This document shows, piece after piece, positions 9,316 to 17,849 of a stretch of 64,000 nucleotides of DNA. Position 1 is the first letter of the stretch, and every line of letters begins with the position of its first letter. The position numbers and the translations under genes were made by a program. The notes below the pieces were generated by a model. That model had not been told where the DNA came from, made no database searches, and saw nothing but the letters and a program-made list of their open reading frames with translations. The stretch lies in the NCBI GenBank assembly GCA_016711225.1, contig JADJTK010000013.1, positions 1-64,000 on the forward strand. Reading direction: 5' to 3'. This stretch comes from Opitutaceae bacterium (GTDB lineage Bacteria > Verrucomicrobiota > Verrucomicrobiia > Opitutales > Opitutaceae).

Positions 9316-9870
9316 ATGCAAGCGAACGACCTCCGCAAGGGCCAAGTCATCAAGTTCAACAACGAGGCCTGCCTCGTTATGGAAGTCATGCACCGCACGC
9401 CTGGGAACCTGCGCGCCTTTGTGCAGGCCAAGCTACGCAACCTTCGTACCGGCCGTTCCGGCGACCAGCGTTTCAACTCGACCGAATCAGTCGAGGTCAT
9501 GTCCACCGATCGCCAGACCCTGGAGCTCAGCTATATCGAGCGCGACACGTGGTTCTTCATGAACCCGACCTCCTTCGAGCAGTTCGAGCTCAACGAGGTG
9601 CTCATCGGCGACGCCAAGAACTACATTGTCCCGAACGGCACCGTCGAGGTGCTCTTCGTCGACGACGTGCCGGTCACCGTTTCCCTGCCCAGTTCCGTGA
9701 CGCTGAAGATTGTCGAGTCGGCCGACGGCGTGAAGGGCGACACCGCCAGCAACGTGCAGAAGCCCGCCAAGCTCGAGACCGGCCTCATGATCCAGGTGCC
9801 GCTCTTCATCAAGGAAGGCGAGATGATCAAAGTGAGCACCGACAACGGCGCCTACATGGGGCGCGCGTAA
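9316..9870 (+). CDS. efp: Translation elongation factor P
   Basis: 184 residues, full length, with the KOW-like N-terminal domain and two OB domains. EF-P binds between the ribosomal P and E sites and rescues stalling at polyproline. The tip loop reads HRTPGNLRAFVQAKLRNLRT, where residue 31 (Asn) takes the place of the modified Lys34 of E. coli EF-P. Neither EpmA lysylation nor EarP rhamnosylation would therefore apply. ATG 9316 gives the standard start MQANDLRKGQVIKF. It is followed by a strong terminator. Confidence 0.95.
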   Translation: MQANDLRKGQVIKFNNEACLVMEVMHRTPGNLRAFVQAKLRNLRTGRSGDQRFNSTESVEVMSTDRQTLELSYIERDTWFFMNPTSFEQFELNEVLIGDAKNYIVPNGTVEVLFVDDVPVTVSLPSSVTLKIVESADGVKGDTASNVQKPAKLETGLMIQVPLFIKEGEMIKVSTDNGAYMGRA

Positions 9871-9892
9871 GCGGCATCCGATTTCTTTTCCC

Positions 9893-9923
9893 AAGCCGGT
9901 CCCCATGCGGGGGCCGGCTTTTT
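9893..9923 (+). terminator. Rho-independent terminator of efp
   Basis: AAGCCGGTCCCC (9893-9904), loop ATGC, then GGGGGCCGGCTT (9909-9920) and a T run to 9923. The stem is 12 pairs with one G-T wobble. It lies 23 bases after the efp stop. Confidence 0.9.
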
Positions 9924-10013
9924 GCTGGGCGGCGGAAACGGCTCGGGCGGACCCTCGCCCTCCATTCGGCGGGGACGGCATCAGGGCGAGCCTCCGAGCC
10001 GGTGAGCCCCAAT

Positions 10014-10126
10014 ACGAAGCTCTTGCGAGCTTCGGCTACGACGAAGCGAGAAAAAGGAAGGGCTAGGTCGACGCCCTGGCCTACAGAGAGGGTGCGAGGG
10101 CCAGGTCAGCGCCCTGGCCTACAGAG
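10014..10126. repeat. Hairpin repeats between efp and ugd
   Basis: A GAAGCTCTTGCGAGCTTC hairpin lies near 10015. It is followed by two near-identical units, 10061-10088 and 10098-10126, sharing GCCCTGGCCTACAGAG; the second can fold GGCCAGG with CCTGGCC. Non-coding, in the gap between convergent genes. Confidence 0.6.
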
Positions 10127-10139
10127 CGCCCAACCTCGC

Positions 10140-11516
10140 TCAGCCCTTGCCGATGCCGGAGGCCTTGAAACCGAGCGCCCGCAGCTTCCCCAAATCGAGA
10201 ATATTGCGCCCATCGAAGATCGACGCGGGCTTCATCATCCGCGCAAAGACCCGCTCGAAGTCGATGGACTTGAACTCATCCCATTCGGTGAGCACCACCG
10301 CGGCGTGTGCGCCCTCAGTGGCAGAATACGCGTCGTGGCAGATCGTGACGGCGGGGTTGGGCTTGCCGTCGGCCGTGCGGGATGGGAGGCCCAGGTCGCG
10401 GTAGATCTCCTCGGCGGGCACCTTCGGGTCGTAGATTGTGAGCTTGGCCTGTTCGGCGAGCAGGTCCTGGCAGACGGTGATCGCCGGCGACTCGCGCGTA
10501 TCGTTGGTGTCCTTCTTGAAGGCGAAGCCGAGGATGGCGATGCGCTTGTCGGCCACCGTGTTGAAGAGTTCGCGCACGATACGCTGGGTGAAACGGTGCT
10601 TTTGCCAGTCGTTGGTCTTCACCACGCTTTCCCAGTAGGCGGCCACCTGCGGCAGGCCGAAGCTCTCGCAGAGGTAGACCAGGTTGAGGATGTCCTTCTG
10701 GAAGCAGGAGCCGCCGAAGCCCACCGAGGAGCGGAGAAATTTCGCCCCGATGCGTGAGTCCTTGCCGATGGCGTTGGCCACCTCGTCGACATCGGCCCCG
10801 GTGGCCTCGCACAGGGCGGAGATCGAATTGATCGAGGAGATGCGCTGGGCCAGGAAGGCGTTGGCCACGAGCTTGGAAAGCTCCGACGACCAGAGGTTGG
10901 TCGTGAGGATCCGCTCACGCGGCACCCAGTGGGCGTAGACGTCGGACAGGGTCTTCATCGCCGCCTCACCGGCGGGGGTGCGTTCGCCGCCGATGAGCAC
11001 GCGGTCGGGGCTCTCGAGATCGACCATGGCGGTGCCCTCGGCGAGGAACTCGGGATTGGAGAGCACCTGGAATTTGTGGCCGCGGGAGTTGGCGGCCAGG
11101 ATGGTCGAGATCGACTCGGCGGTCTTCACCGGGATCGTCGACTTCTCGACGATGATCTTGGGGCCGTCGGCATGCTCGGCGATCATGCGCGCCACCCCCT
11201 CGATGTATTTTAAATCCGAGGCCCGGCCGGCGCCGTGGCCGTAGGTCTTCGTGGGGGTGTTGACGCTGACAAAGAGGATATCGGCCTGCTTGATGCCGCC
11301 GGCCACATCGGTCGAAAAGAAGAGGTTGCGCCCGCGCGACTCGCGCACCACCGCGTCGAGCCCCGGCTCGAAGATCGGCAGCGTCTCGGAATTCCATGCC
11401 GCGATGCGGGCGACATTCATGTCGGCCACGGTCACACGGATGGCGGGGCACTTGCGGGCGATCATCGCCATGGTGGGGCCGCCGACGTAGCCGGCACCGA
11501 TGCAGCAGATATTCAT
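10140..11516 (-). CDS. ugd: UDP-glucose 6-dehydrogenase
   Basis: 458 residues. It oxidises UDP-glucose to UDP-glucuronate with two NAD, feeding surface polysaccharide synthesis. The NAD-binding Rossmann start is MNICCIGAGYVGGPTMAMIA; the catalytic cysteine segment is GFGGSCFQKDILNLVYLCE, and the C-terminal UDP-binding domain has ILGFAFKKDTNDTRESPAI. Length and the GSCFQKD motif resemble the longer, eukaryote-like UGDH group rather than short bacterial Ugd. It is monocistronic as far as can be seen and about 25 kb from the main polysaccharide locus. Confidence 0.95.
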   Translation of the reverse strand: MNICCIGAGYVGGPTMAMIARKCPAIRVTVADMNVARIAAWNSETLPIFEPGLDAVVRESRGRNLFFSTDVAGGIKQADILFVSVNTPTKTYGHGAGRASDLKYIEGVARMIAEHADGPKIIVEKSTIPVKTAESISTILAANSRGHKFQVLSNPEFLAEGTAMVDLESPDRVLIGGERTPAGEAAMKTLSDVYAHWVPRERILTTNLWSSELSKLVANAFLAQRISSINSISALCEATGADVDEVANAIGKDSRIGAKFLRSSVGFGGSCFQKDILNLVYLCESFGLPQVAAYWESVVKTNDWQKHRFTQRIVRELFNTVADKRIAILGFAFKKDTNDTRESPAITVCQDLLAEQAKLTIYDPKVPAEEIYRDLGLPSRTADGKPNPAVTICHDAYSATEGAHAAVVLTEWDEFKSIDFERVFARMMKPASIFDGRNILDLGKLRALGFKASGIGKG

Positions 11517-11761
11517 GGTCAGGAGTTCGGGTTCGGGATGCGACCGGGTTTGTGTCGGAGAAACGGACGCCTGTCGACGCCGGGTTGTACAGGGAAAGCC
11601 TGATTGTGGAGTTCGGTACGGAAGTCTGCCTCAGGCCGGAGGGCGTTCGGCCGGATGGCTGAATTCCCCGGGGCTGCACGCCGCATCGAGGTCAACGAGG
11701 CCCCCCTAAGCCAGCCCATACCCGCACGGCTGGGTTACGAGGCGGTAACATCCGGTGCGCC

Positions 11762-13156
11762 CTACTGGAGTTTTGGGGCGAGCTTGCTTAGCACGTCCTT
11801 GGCCGCCTGCAACGGGGCGCGGGTTCCCAGTCCGGCCGGGTTGTCACCGGTACGCACCGACGAGATGGTCCGCAGTTGGTTCAGCACGAAGCAGTAGTCG
11901 TTGTTGACCATCAGACCGAGCAGTTCGCCGGTCTTGCTGAAGACTAGGTCGCCGGTGTGCGGGGAGAACTCGCCGAAAAGGCGTTTGAAGAAGCGGTTGT
12001 CCATCTGCACGTAACGCGCCGCCGAGGCGTCGAGCTTGAAGGGGATTTCGCCGTAGTATTTGCCGGTGCTGCCGATGAGAACGGCTTCGGGGAACTTGAA
12101 GGGGTCGGCCGCCAGCGGGTAGATCTTCACCCCGAGGGTGGCGGCGCGGGTGGCATCGATGGGGATGAGCACCACGCGCGGATCGAGCGCGTGGAAGGCG
12201 AACTCGGTTACCGGCACCTCGGCTCCGGAGCGCTTGAGCTGGGCGCGTACGATCTCGAAATCCACCGGCGAGCCGGCGAGGTCGAAGGGTGTGTCGGCGG
12301 AGTGCAGGAGCGCGAAGACGCGGGCTCCGTCGGAGACGAGTACGGTGCGCGTGGAGCGCTCGACGGTGAGCGGGCCCAGCAGCACGGTGCGGCGGGCGAT
12401 GCTGTCGACGGCGAACTGGTTGGCGACGAAGTCGCTGTAGAGTGTATTGGGGTTGATCGGGCGGTTGTCGCGGATCTCGCGGGTGAGCTCGCCGGATTTC
12501 TCCGCCAGCTTGCCCACGCCCTCGGCGAGCACGCCGGCCTGCGCCTGGATCTGCTGCTTTTCCTCGCGGACCACGGCGACCTCCTCGCGCATCTGTTCGA
12601 TGTTCTCGCGCAGCAGGCCGCGCTCCTGCTCGGCCACCTTGACGGCGACGTTGAGATTCTCGATCTCGCCGCGGGCGGCGGCGTGTTTCTGTTCGAGGGT
12701 GGCGAGGGCCTCCTTCTGTTCGCGCGCCTGTTGCTCGCGCAGTTCCAGGTCGCGCTGCAGTTGGGCCAGGCGGATGCGGCTCGCCTCGAGGTCGCGCGCT
12801 TTGGCGGCGGCCTCGGCGGCCAGCGCGGCGGCGTTGGCCTGAGTGGTGGAAAGATTCTGCTGGAGCCGGTCCTTCTCGGTCTCCAAGCCGGCGACCTGTT
12901 GCTCGCGTTGCTGGAGATTCTGGGCGGTGGAGGTGAGCTGGGAATGCAGTTCCTCGCGGGCCGCCTGTTCGTCGGCCAGCGAGAGGCGCATGACCTCGAC
13001 CAGTTCGTTGGCCGGGCCGGCGCTCTCGCCGGGTTGGGCAGCGGAGGCGGTGGGCGGGGGCGGGGTGCGCGGGGGTTCGACCTGCTCCCAGCGGGTGAGC
13101 GCGAGGAGATTGAGCAGGAGAAAATCGCAGATGATGAGCAGGAGAGTCTTGTTCAT
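11762..13156 (-). CDS. Membrane-anchored coiled-coil protein with C-terminal globular domain
   Basis: 464 residues, family not recognised. A single membrane helix at residues ~4-20 (TLLLIICDFLLLNLLALTRW) carries an Asp at residue 11. A Pro-rich linker follows, then a long coiled coil (~50-225; LQQREQQVAGLETEKDRLQQ), then a globular domain (~235-464) ending near GDLVFSKTGELLGLMVNNDY. That last segment resembles the C-terminal strand pair of trypsin-like proteases but lacks the GDSGG serine. A short N-terminal side, one Asp-bearing helix and a large outer domain match the layout of MotB/TolR/ExbD-type proteins; this is a structural analogy, not proven homology. It is the last gene of a three-gene set, after a 182-base gap holding a repeat. 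Confidence 0.75.
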   Translation of the reverse strand: MNKTLLLIICDFLLLNLLALTRWEQVEPPRTPPPPTASAAQPGESAGPANELVEVMRLSLADEQAAREELHSQLTSTAQNLQQREQQVAGLETEKDRLQQNLSTTQANAAALAAEAAAKARDLEASRIRLAQLQRDLELREQQAREQKEALATLEQKHAAARGEIENLNVAVKVAEQERGLLRENIEQMREEVAVVREEKQQIQAQAGVLAEGVGKLAEKSGELTREIRDNRPINPNTLYSDFVANQFAVDSIARRTVLLGPLTVERSTRTVLVSDGARVFALLHSADTPFDLAGSPVDFEIVRAQLKRSGAEVPVTEFAFHALDPRVVLIPIDATRAATLGVKIYPLAADPFKFPEAVLIGSTGKYYGEIPFKLDASAARYVQMDNRFFKRLFGEFSPHTGDLVFSKTGELLGLMVNNDYCFVLNQLRTISSVRTGDNPAGLGTRAPLQAAKDVLSKLAPKLQ

Positions 13157-13218
13157 GCGGCAACCCGCAGCGGGCGCGGTTTCGAGTTACTGGCTCCGTA
13201 TTTCCGGATCTTTGTCAC

Positions 13219-13310
13219 GTGGTCGATCGATTCCGGGTTTCGTCACTTGGACCTTGTTACTTGGTATTTCACTTCCGGTCACTTGACCCTGGCACCAAGT
13301 CCGTGGCCCG
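13219..13310. repeat. Dispersed repeat inside the three-gene membrane operon
   Basis: Read on the minus strand this gap contains CAAGTAACAAGGTCCAAGTG and related words, the same family as at 5366-5430. It separates the coiled-coil gene from the two upstream genes. No terminator is evident in it. Confidence 0.55.
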
Positions 13311-13338
13311 GTCGCCTTTGTGGTTTGGCCCTTGGGGC

Positions 13339-13983
13339 TCATGCGGCCGGCTTGGCGGGCACGGCGTTCCCGCTCTCGAGGATGAGCTTCTTCTTGTAGG
13401 GGCGCACATTGCGGATCTTCACCATCGCCACGCAGGTGATACCGAAAAGATTCGAGGAGTAGGCGGCCAGCAGGTTGGGCTGGATGATCCCGATCACCTG
13501 CAACACCAGGGCAGTGGCCGTGCCGGCGATGCCCACGTAGAGGCCGGCGTCGAAGAGGTTCTCCTCGTTTTCCATCAGGCGCAGCTTGAGCAGGCTGGGG
13601 ATATTCTGGCGCTCGATCTCGCGCATCTTCAGCAGGCAGATCCAGTAGACCATTACTTGGATGGCGCCGAAGAAGACGATCGTGACGATCGTGGATAGGT
13701 CCACGTTGGCCGGTGAGGTGGCCGCCGGTGCCGCCACCTGCCCGACCAGGCTGAGCGCGGGGATGCTCACCTGCACCAGGTCGGCCGGCGGGCTGCCGCG
13801 CAGCAGGAACGGCTCGCTGAGCACAAAGAGCACCCCCGAGAACACCAGGGCCATCACGCCGCTCTTGGCATGCATCAGGGTGCGGTTGGTGGCCGAGATC
13901 ACCGGGCCCACCACCGCACGGTCGAGCGCGCGGAAAACAAACCAGACACCGGCGAAGAAACAGAGGTATTTGAGGAGTGTCAT
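13339..13983 (-). CDS. Multi-pass membrane protein of unknown function
   Basis: 214 residues with about four or five hydrophobic helices: YLCFFAGVWFVFRAL, SGVMALVFSGVLFVLS, IVTIVFFGAIQVMVYWICLL, GLYVGIAGTATALVLQVIGI, and a hydrophobic stretch near AYSSNLFGITCVAM. A charged cytoplasmic segment (KMREIERQNIPSLLKLRLME) sits between helices 3 and 4. The start ATG overlaps the stop of the upstream gene (ATGA). Together with the Asp-bearing anchored protein downstream it could form a MotA/MotB- or ExbB/ExbD-like pair, but I see no diagnostic MotA motif. Not recognised otherwise. Confidence 0.75.
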   Translation of the reverse strand: MTLLKYLCFFAGVWFVFRALDRAVVGPVISATNRTLMHAKSGVMALVFSGVLFVLSEPFLLRGSPPADLVQVSIPALSLVGQVAAPAATSPANVDLSTIVTIVFFGAIQVMVYWICLLKMREIERQNIPSLLKLRLMENEENLFDAGLYVGIAGTATALVLQVIGIIQPNLLAAYSSNLFGITCVAMVKIRNVRPYKKKLILESGNAVPAKPAA

Positions 13984-15011
13984 GACGATTGGGTAACGAA
14001 GGCTGAAGGAAGCGAAAAAGTCCCAGGCCAGCGGGAATCGGGGTTCACCGGCACTTGGCGTAGCACGAGTTGGCGCACTGCGCCTTCCCCTTCGCGCAGG
14101 GCGGACTCGAGCCCGGCCACGCCGGCCTTGCCGAAGCTCAGGGCGTAGCGCGTCACCCCGTCGGGGGCGCGGCTCTGCAGCGAGGCGGCGTAGAGCACCG
14201 ACATCGAGGCGGGCGACACGCGCAGCAGGTGGGCGAATTCACCCGTGGTCTTCAAGTCGGGGCACACGCGCAACCACTCGCCCAGCTGCACCCAGTTGAG
14301 GCGGCGCGCCAGCGAGAGCAGGTCGTAGTAGAACTCTTCAATTGGGGCGAGGTCCTTCGCGGCGACGGCCGCCTCGGCCCGGGCGCGGATTTCGCGGCCC
14401 AGTGAATCGGAGAGCCAGTTGCCCTGTTGCAGCAACGCTGTCATCAAAATCGTGGCATCCAGCGGTTGCCCGCCGGCGCGGCGGGCCGGGATGAAACGCC
14501 GGGCACGATCGATTTCCGCGGTGGCCGCCAACGCCTTCACCGCACCGGAGCGCGAGTTGGCGAGGTAGGCGCGTACCGTGTCGCGGGTTTTGGCTGGCAG
14601 AAACTCCTGGATTGCGGGCCGCGCGACCGGGGTGGCCGCGGCGGGGCGGGTTTCGCCGGAGAACACCTGTTCAAGATAGGGATCGAGGCCGCCCCAGGGG
14701 ACCAGCTCGGGCTGGCGTTGCACATCGGAGGCGAGGGCGGCGGCCAATTGGTCGGCGCCGGGCAGGGTGAGTTGGGTGGCGGCGTCGCGCACGAGGGAGG
14801 CAGGGCCGACCTTGTCGGCCTCGCGCAGGCTACGGCCATACTCCACCAGAGTCTGCGAGCCCATGCCGGCCTCGCGCAGCAGCAACGGGCTCACCGATTT
14901 CACCTGTACCGGCAGCAGCCAACCCGCGGCGACCAGCACTGCGCCCACGACGATGAGCCAAATGGGCTCCCCGCGATTGCCCGCGAGCCAGTCGCCGAGC
15001 GAGTGTTTCAT
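13980..15011 (-). CDS. Single-pass membrane protein, uncharacterised
   Basis: 343 residues. One membrane helix near the N-terminus (EPIWLIVVGAVLVAAGWLLP) is followed by a mostly helical extracytoplasmic domain with no motif I recognise (for example LPGADQLAAALASDVQRQPE and LLSLARRLNWVQLGEWLRVC). ATG 15011 gives MKHSLGDWLAGNRGEPIWLI; the longer open frame upstream is the reverse of def. Its stop overlaps the start of the next membrane gene, so the two are translationally coupled. It is the first gene of the three-gene membrane set and is divergent from def. Confidence 0.75.
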   Translation of the reverse strand: MKHSLGDWLAGNRGEPIWLIVVGAVLVAAGWLLPVQVKSVSPLLLREAGMGSQTLVEYGRSLREADKVGPASLVRDAATQLTLPGADQLAAALASDVQRQPELVPWGGLDPYLEQVFSGETRPAAATPVARPAIQEFLPAKTRDTVRAYLANSRSGAVKALAATAEIDRARRFIPARRAGGQPLDATILMTALLQQGNWLSDSLGREIRARAEAAVAAKDLAPIEEFYYDLLSLARRLNWVQLGEWLRVCPDLKTTGEFAHLLRVSPASMSVLYAASLQSRAPDGVTRYALSFGKAGVAGLESALREGEGAVRQLVLRQVPVNPDSRWPGTFSLPSAFVTQSS

Positions 15012-15099
15012 GGGGCGTGAGGTTGGCACGGGAGCGAGCGGCGGGACAGTTTTAATTTGCGGCGCCAAGCACCGGCGACACCGTCTTGCCCTCCGACCC

Positions 15100-15675
15100 A
15101 TGCTCCTGCCGATTGTTCGCTTCAACCAGCCCGTATTGCGTAAAAAAGGCGCGCCAATCACCGCCTTCAACGCCGCCTTGCGCAAACTCGCCGAGAACAT
15201 GGTCGAGACCATGTACGAGGAGGAGGGCATCGGATTGGCCGCCCAGCAGGTGGGCCAGGCCATCCAGTTCTGCGTGGTCGATCTGCGGCCGGCCGAGGCG
15301 AAGTTCGATTGGACCCTCGACGGCCGCAAGCCGCCGCTGGACCTCTGCATGCCGTTGGCCATCGCCAACCCCAAGATCACCGTGCTGCCCGGCCAGGAGA
15401 CCAGCTACGAGGAGGGTTGCCTTTCCTTCCCCGGTATCCGCGGCGAGGTGATCCGCCCCGACGCCATTCGCCTCGAGTTCCAGGACCTCGAGGGTATCGC
15501 CCATGTGCTCGTCTGCAACGGGCTGTTGTCGCGCTGCATTCAGCACGAGGCCGACCATCTCAACGGCATCCTCTTCATCGACCAGATGGCCAAGCGTGTC
15601 CTGCTCGATCTCAAGCTCGAGCTCAAGGAGTTGGAGAAGGAGACGAAGGCGGCCACCAAGAAGCAGGCGAAGTAG
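15100..15675 (+). CDS. def: Peptide deformylase
   Basis: 191 residues. It removes the formyl group from the initiator methionine of new proteins. All three metal/active-site motifs are present: GIGLAAQQVG, EEGCLSFPGI (Cys ligand) and QHEADHLNGILF (His ligands and catalytic Glu). A Lys-rich C-terminal tail follows. ATG 15100 gives the usual start MLLPIVRFNQPVLRKKGAPI. It is divergent from the membrane operon. Confidence 0.96.
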   Translation: MLLPIVRFNQPVLRKKGAPITAFNAALRKLAENMVETMYEEEGIGLAAQQVGQAIQFCVVDLRPAEAKFDWTLDGRKPPLDLCMPLAIANPKITVLPGQETSYEEGCLSFPGIRGEVIRPDAIRLEFQDLEGIAHVLVCNGLLSRCIQHEADHLNGILFIDQMAKRVLLDLKLELKELEKETKAATKKQAK

Positions 15676-15830
15676 CGTGCGCCCGCGGCCCCGGGGCTCC
15701 CCCTGGCGGCGATGCCCGAGGGAGGCGCCGGACTTCACGCTTCGCGTTGGCGCAGCTCCCTTTGTCCGGGCTGGTCGCGCCCAGCCAGGCCAAGTTGACC
15801 GGTCGCAGAAACGGACGCTGATCGTTCCGG

Positions 15831-16979
15831 TCAGGCCGGCAGGAGTGCGAAGTCGCGACCGGCCACGATCTGGCCGTTGACCAGCAGATCGAGGCGGTGC
15901 GTGCCGGGATAGAGGCGACGTGTGCTCACGGGACGAAGGCTGTGCTGCTTGGCGAGGCCGCGCGTTTCTCCGGGGGCGAGGGTGAGTTTCCAGCCTTTGA
16001 ACACCTTGCGGGAACGCTCGCCGTTGGCGCGCACGTGGTGCACCGCGTAGTCGACGACCAGTGGCTGCGGTGCGGAGTGGCTGGACTTGAGGGTCACCCG
16101 CAGACCGAGGGTTTCGCCCACGCACACGGAGCGGGAGGCGAGGGCGAGGGTGGCTTTGCCAACGAGCGCCTGGCCGAGGCCCCACGCGTGCAAGGTGGCA
16201 GGATGCCCCTGCTTGATGAGGGTGCGGCTGGCGTGGCGCAGCAGCGCGATGCGCGCGGGGCCGGCGCCGGCGAGGTGTTCGTGCACCCAGGCCGCGACGA
16301 GGTCGGCGTGGTCCTTGGCGATGTCGTTGAGATGGTTGGCCACGCTGCGGCGTACGTAGGACGAAGAGTCGTCCTGCAGCTTGCGCAGCAGGGGCAACGT
16401 GGGCGAGGGATCGGCCACCAGCGCCTGGAGACGCAGGCCCCAGGGCAGGCGGGGGCGGCTGCCTTCGCTGACGAGCCGGCGCACATGCGCACTGGGATCG
16501 TGGACCCATTTGGCCAGCGTGCGCAGGGTGGTCTCGGGGTGGCGCTGGAGGAACGGCCGGATGGCGAATTCGGCGGAGAGGCGCTGGGTCAAGGCGTGCA
16601 GGCAGGCGAGCGCGCGCGGGACGTCGCCCATGCCGTGGCGGGCAACGTATTCGCCCATCGACCAGACCGCCCATCCGGACAGGCCGGCGTCGCGTGCCGC
16701 GTCGCCGAGCCCGGCCGGCTCGCCCTGGGCGTCGAACGGCACGGGAGGCGTGAGGCTGGCTTCCAGCACGATGCAGGCGTGGTCAAAGTCCGGAGGCAGG
16801 GTTTGGGCCAGCGCGTCGGTGATGTGCATCGCCCGCGCCTTGAGCTCCAGTTGCTCGAGCCCGGAACCGGCGAGCTTTTCGAAGCGGGAACGATCGAAAG
16901 CCGGCCAGACGCGGGCGAGGTGCCTGCCGGCGGTCTGCACGGTGTTCTGGCTGATGAGGTTCTTGAACGGCTCGGCCAT
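15831..16979 (-). CDS. AlkC-like DNA alkylation repair protein with C-terminal Ig-like domain
   Basis: 382 residues. Residues 1-~260 are HEAT-like helical repeats of the AlkC/AlkD DNA glycosylase superfamily, which removes alkylated bases without base flipping (MAEPFKNLISQNTVQTAGRH at the start; KWVHDPSAHVRRLVSEGSRP; DSSSYVRRSVANHLNDIAKD). Residues ~275-382 are beta-rich (TLALASRSVCVGETLGLRVT to LLVNGQIVAGRDFALLPA) and look like the Ig-like domain found on one AlkC group. That combination favours AlkC over AlkD. ATG 16979 was chosen because the family start follows it. It converges with def. Confidence 0.85.
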   Translation of the reverse strand: MAEPFKNLISQNTVQTAGRHLARVWPAFDRSRFEKLAGSGLEQLELKARAMHITDALAQTLPPDFDHACIVLEASLTPPVPFDAQGEPAGLGDAARDAGLSGWAVWSMGEYVARHGMGDVPRALACLHALTQRLSAEFAIRPFLQRHPETTLRTLAKWVHDPSAHVRRLVSEGSRPRLPWGLRLQALVADPSPTLPLLRKLQDDSSSYVRRSVANHLNDIAKDHADLVAAWVHEHLAGAGPARIALLRHASRTLIKQGHPATLHAWGLGQALVGKATLALASRSVCVGETLGLRVTLKSSHSAPQPLVVDYAVHHVRANGERSRKVFKGWKLTLAPGETRGLAKQHSLRPVSTRRLYPGTHRLDLLVNGQIVAGRDFALLPA

Positions 16980-17113
16980 GGGGCTGGATCCAAGCAGAAT
17001 CCGTCGAATCGGCAAGGCAGGCGGGTATCGAGAGGGCCATTCTGTTTTGGGGCCGGGGCGGCGCGGCGAAACCGGCTCTCTTCCAATTGGTGGATCGAAT
17101 CAGGCTTGCCGGC

Positions 17114-17605
17114 CTATTTGGCAGTGGATGCCACTTCGGCGAATCGGACGGTGATGGTCAGCTCGCCGTCCCGGTAGGTGTGGTTTTGCCACGGGATAAT
17201 CTGGAAGGTGCTGTCGAAAGTCCTGCTCTCATTCCCAACGAAGTAGCCTTGTGAGGCTCGGTATCTCCAGGGATCGCCGTTACAGTCAAAGTCCGTTGAG
17301 GTGGTGCTGCCTCCCGGGTTGCCCTGGCAATCGACATAGGCGGCGCTCTCCACTGCGACTCCGGCGCTCGCATCGGTCTGTGGCTGGCCGGTCGTGCGGG
17401 GCACCAGAAAATAGGACTCCTCGCGAATGGCGGTGCCTCGCCATTTCCAGTGAATTCGAACTTCGAATTTGGCTCGGGCCGGTTTTGGGGAAAATGGGGA
17501 CGCCAGCACCGGCGAGACCTCTGGTGCCGCAACAGGCGGGATCCATGGCTTTGCCGCAACGCAACCAGCCAGTGCGAGCAGGGGTAGGAAAAGAATCGGT
17601 TTCAT
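17114..17605 (-). CDS. Small predicted lipoprotein
   Basis: 163 residues. Signal peptide MKPILFLPLLALAGCVAAKP with lipobox LALAGC, so the mature protein should begin at Cys15 and be lipidated. The rest is beta-strand-like (AKFEVRIHWKWRGTAIREES), with a Gly/Asp-rich loop holding two further cysteines (AAYVDCQGNPGG and TDFDCNGDPW). No family recognised. ATG 17605 is preferred because it starts the signal peptide directly. Confidence 0.7.
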   Translation of the reverse strand: MKPILFLPLLALAGCVAAKPWIPPVAAPEVSPVLASPFSPKPARAKFEVRIHWKWRGTAIREESYFLVPRTTGQPQTDASAGVAVESAAYVDCQGNPGGSTTSTDFDCNGDPWRYRASQGYFVGNESRTFDSTFQIIPWQNHTYRDGELTITVRFAEVASTAK

Positions 17606-17690
17606 TCTTTGGGGTAGCGAAGTGGCGACGGTGCGGGTGCTAGCTGTACGCGGCAACCATGAAGGGCACGGCGAGACCGGCCACTCCGGA

Positions 17691-17728
17691 CGACGTTCTG
17701 GCGAACGTCGCTACGAACGGAAGAAAGC
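17691..17728. repeat. Palindromic GACGTTC/GAACGTC intergenic repeat, copy 2
   Basis: GACGTTC (17692-17698), TGGC, GAACGTC (17703-17709), then GCTACGAACGGAAGAAAGCG. It is nearly identical to the copy at 5542-5579 and lies between genes on the same strand. Confidence 0.65.
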
Positions 17729-17849
17729 GACGGATCTCCGGAAGAGATGTTCGCTACTCACGACTCGCTGCTTCGGCAGGAGCAGGAGGGGCCGCTTCCA
17801 GAGCGCCCGGATTGAGGCTTGCTGCTCCCTTCGCCGGAAGCGCTACCAC

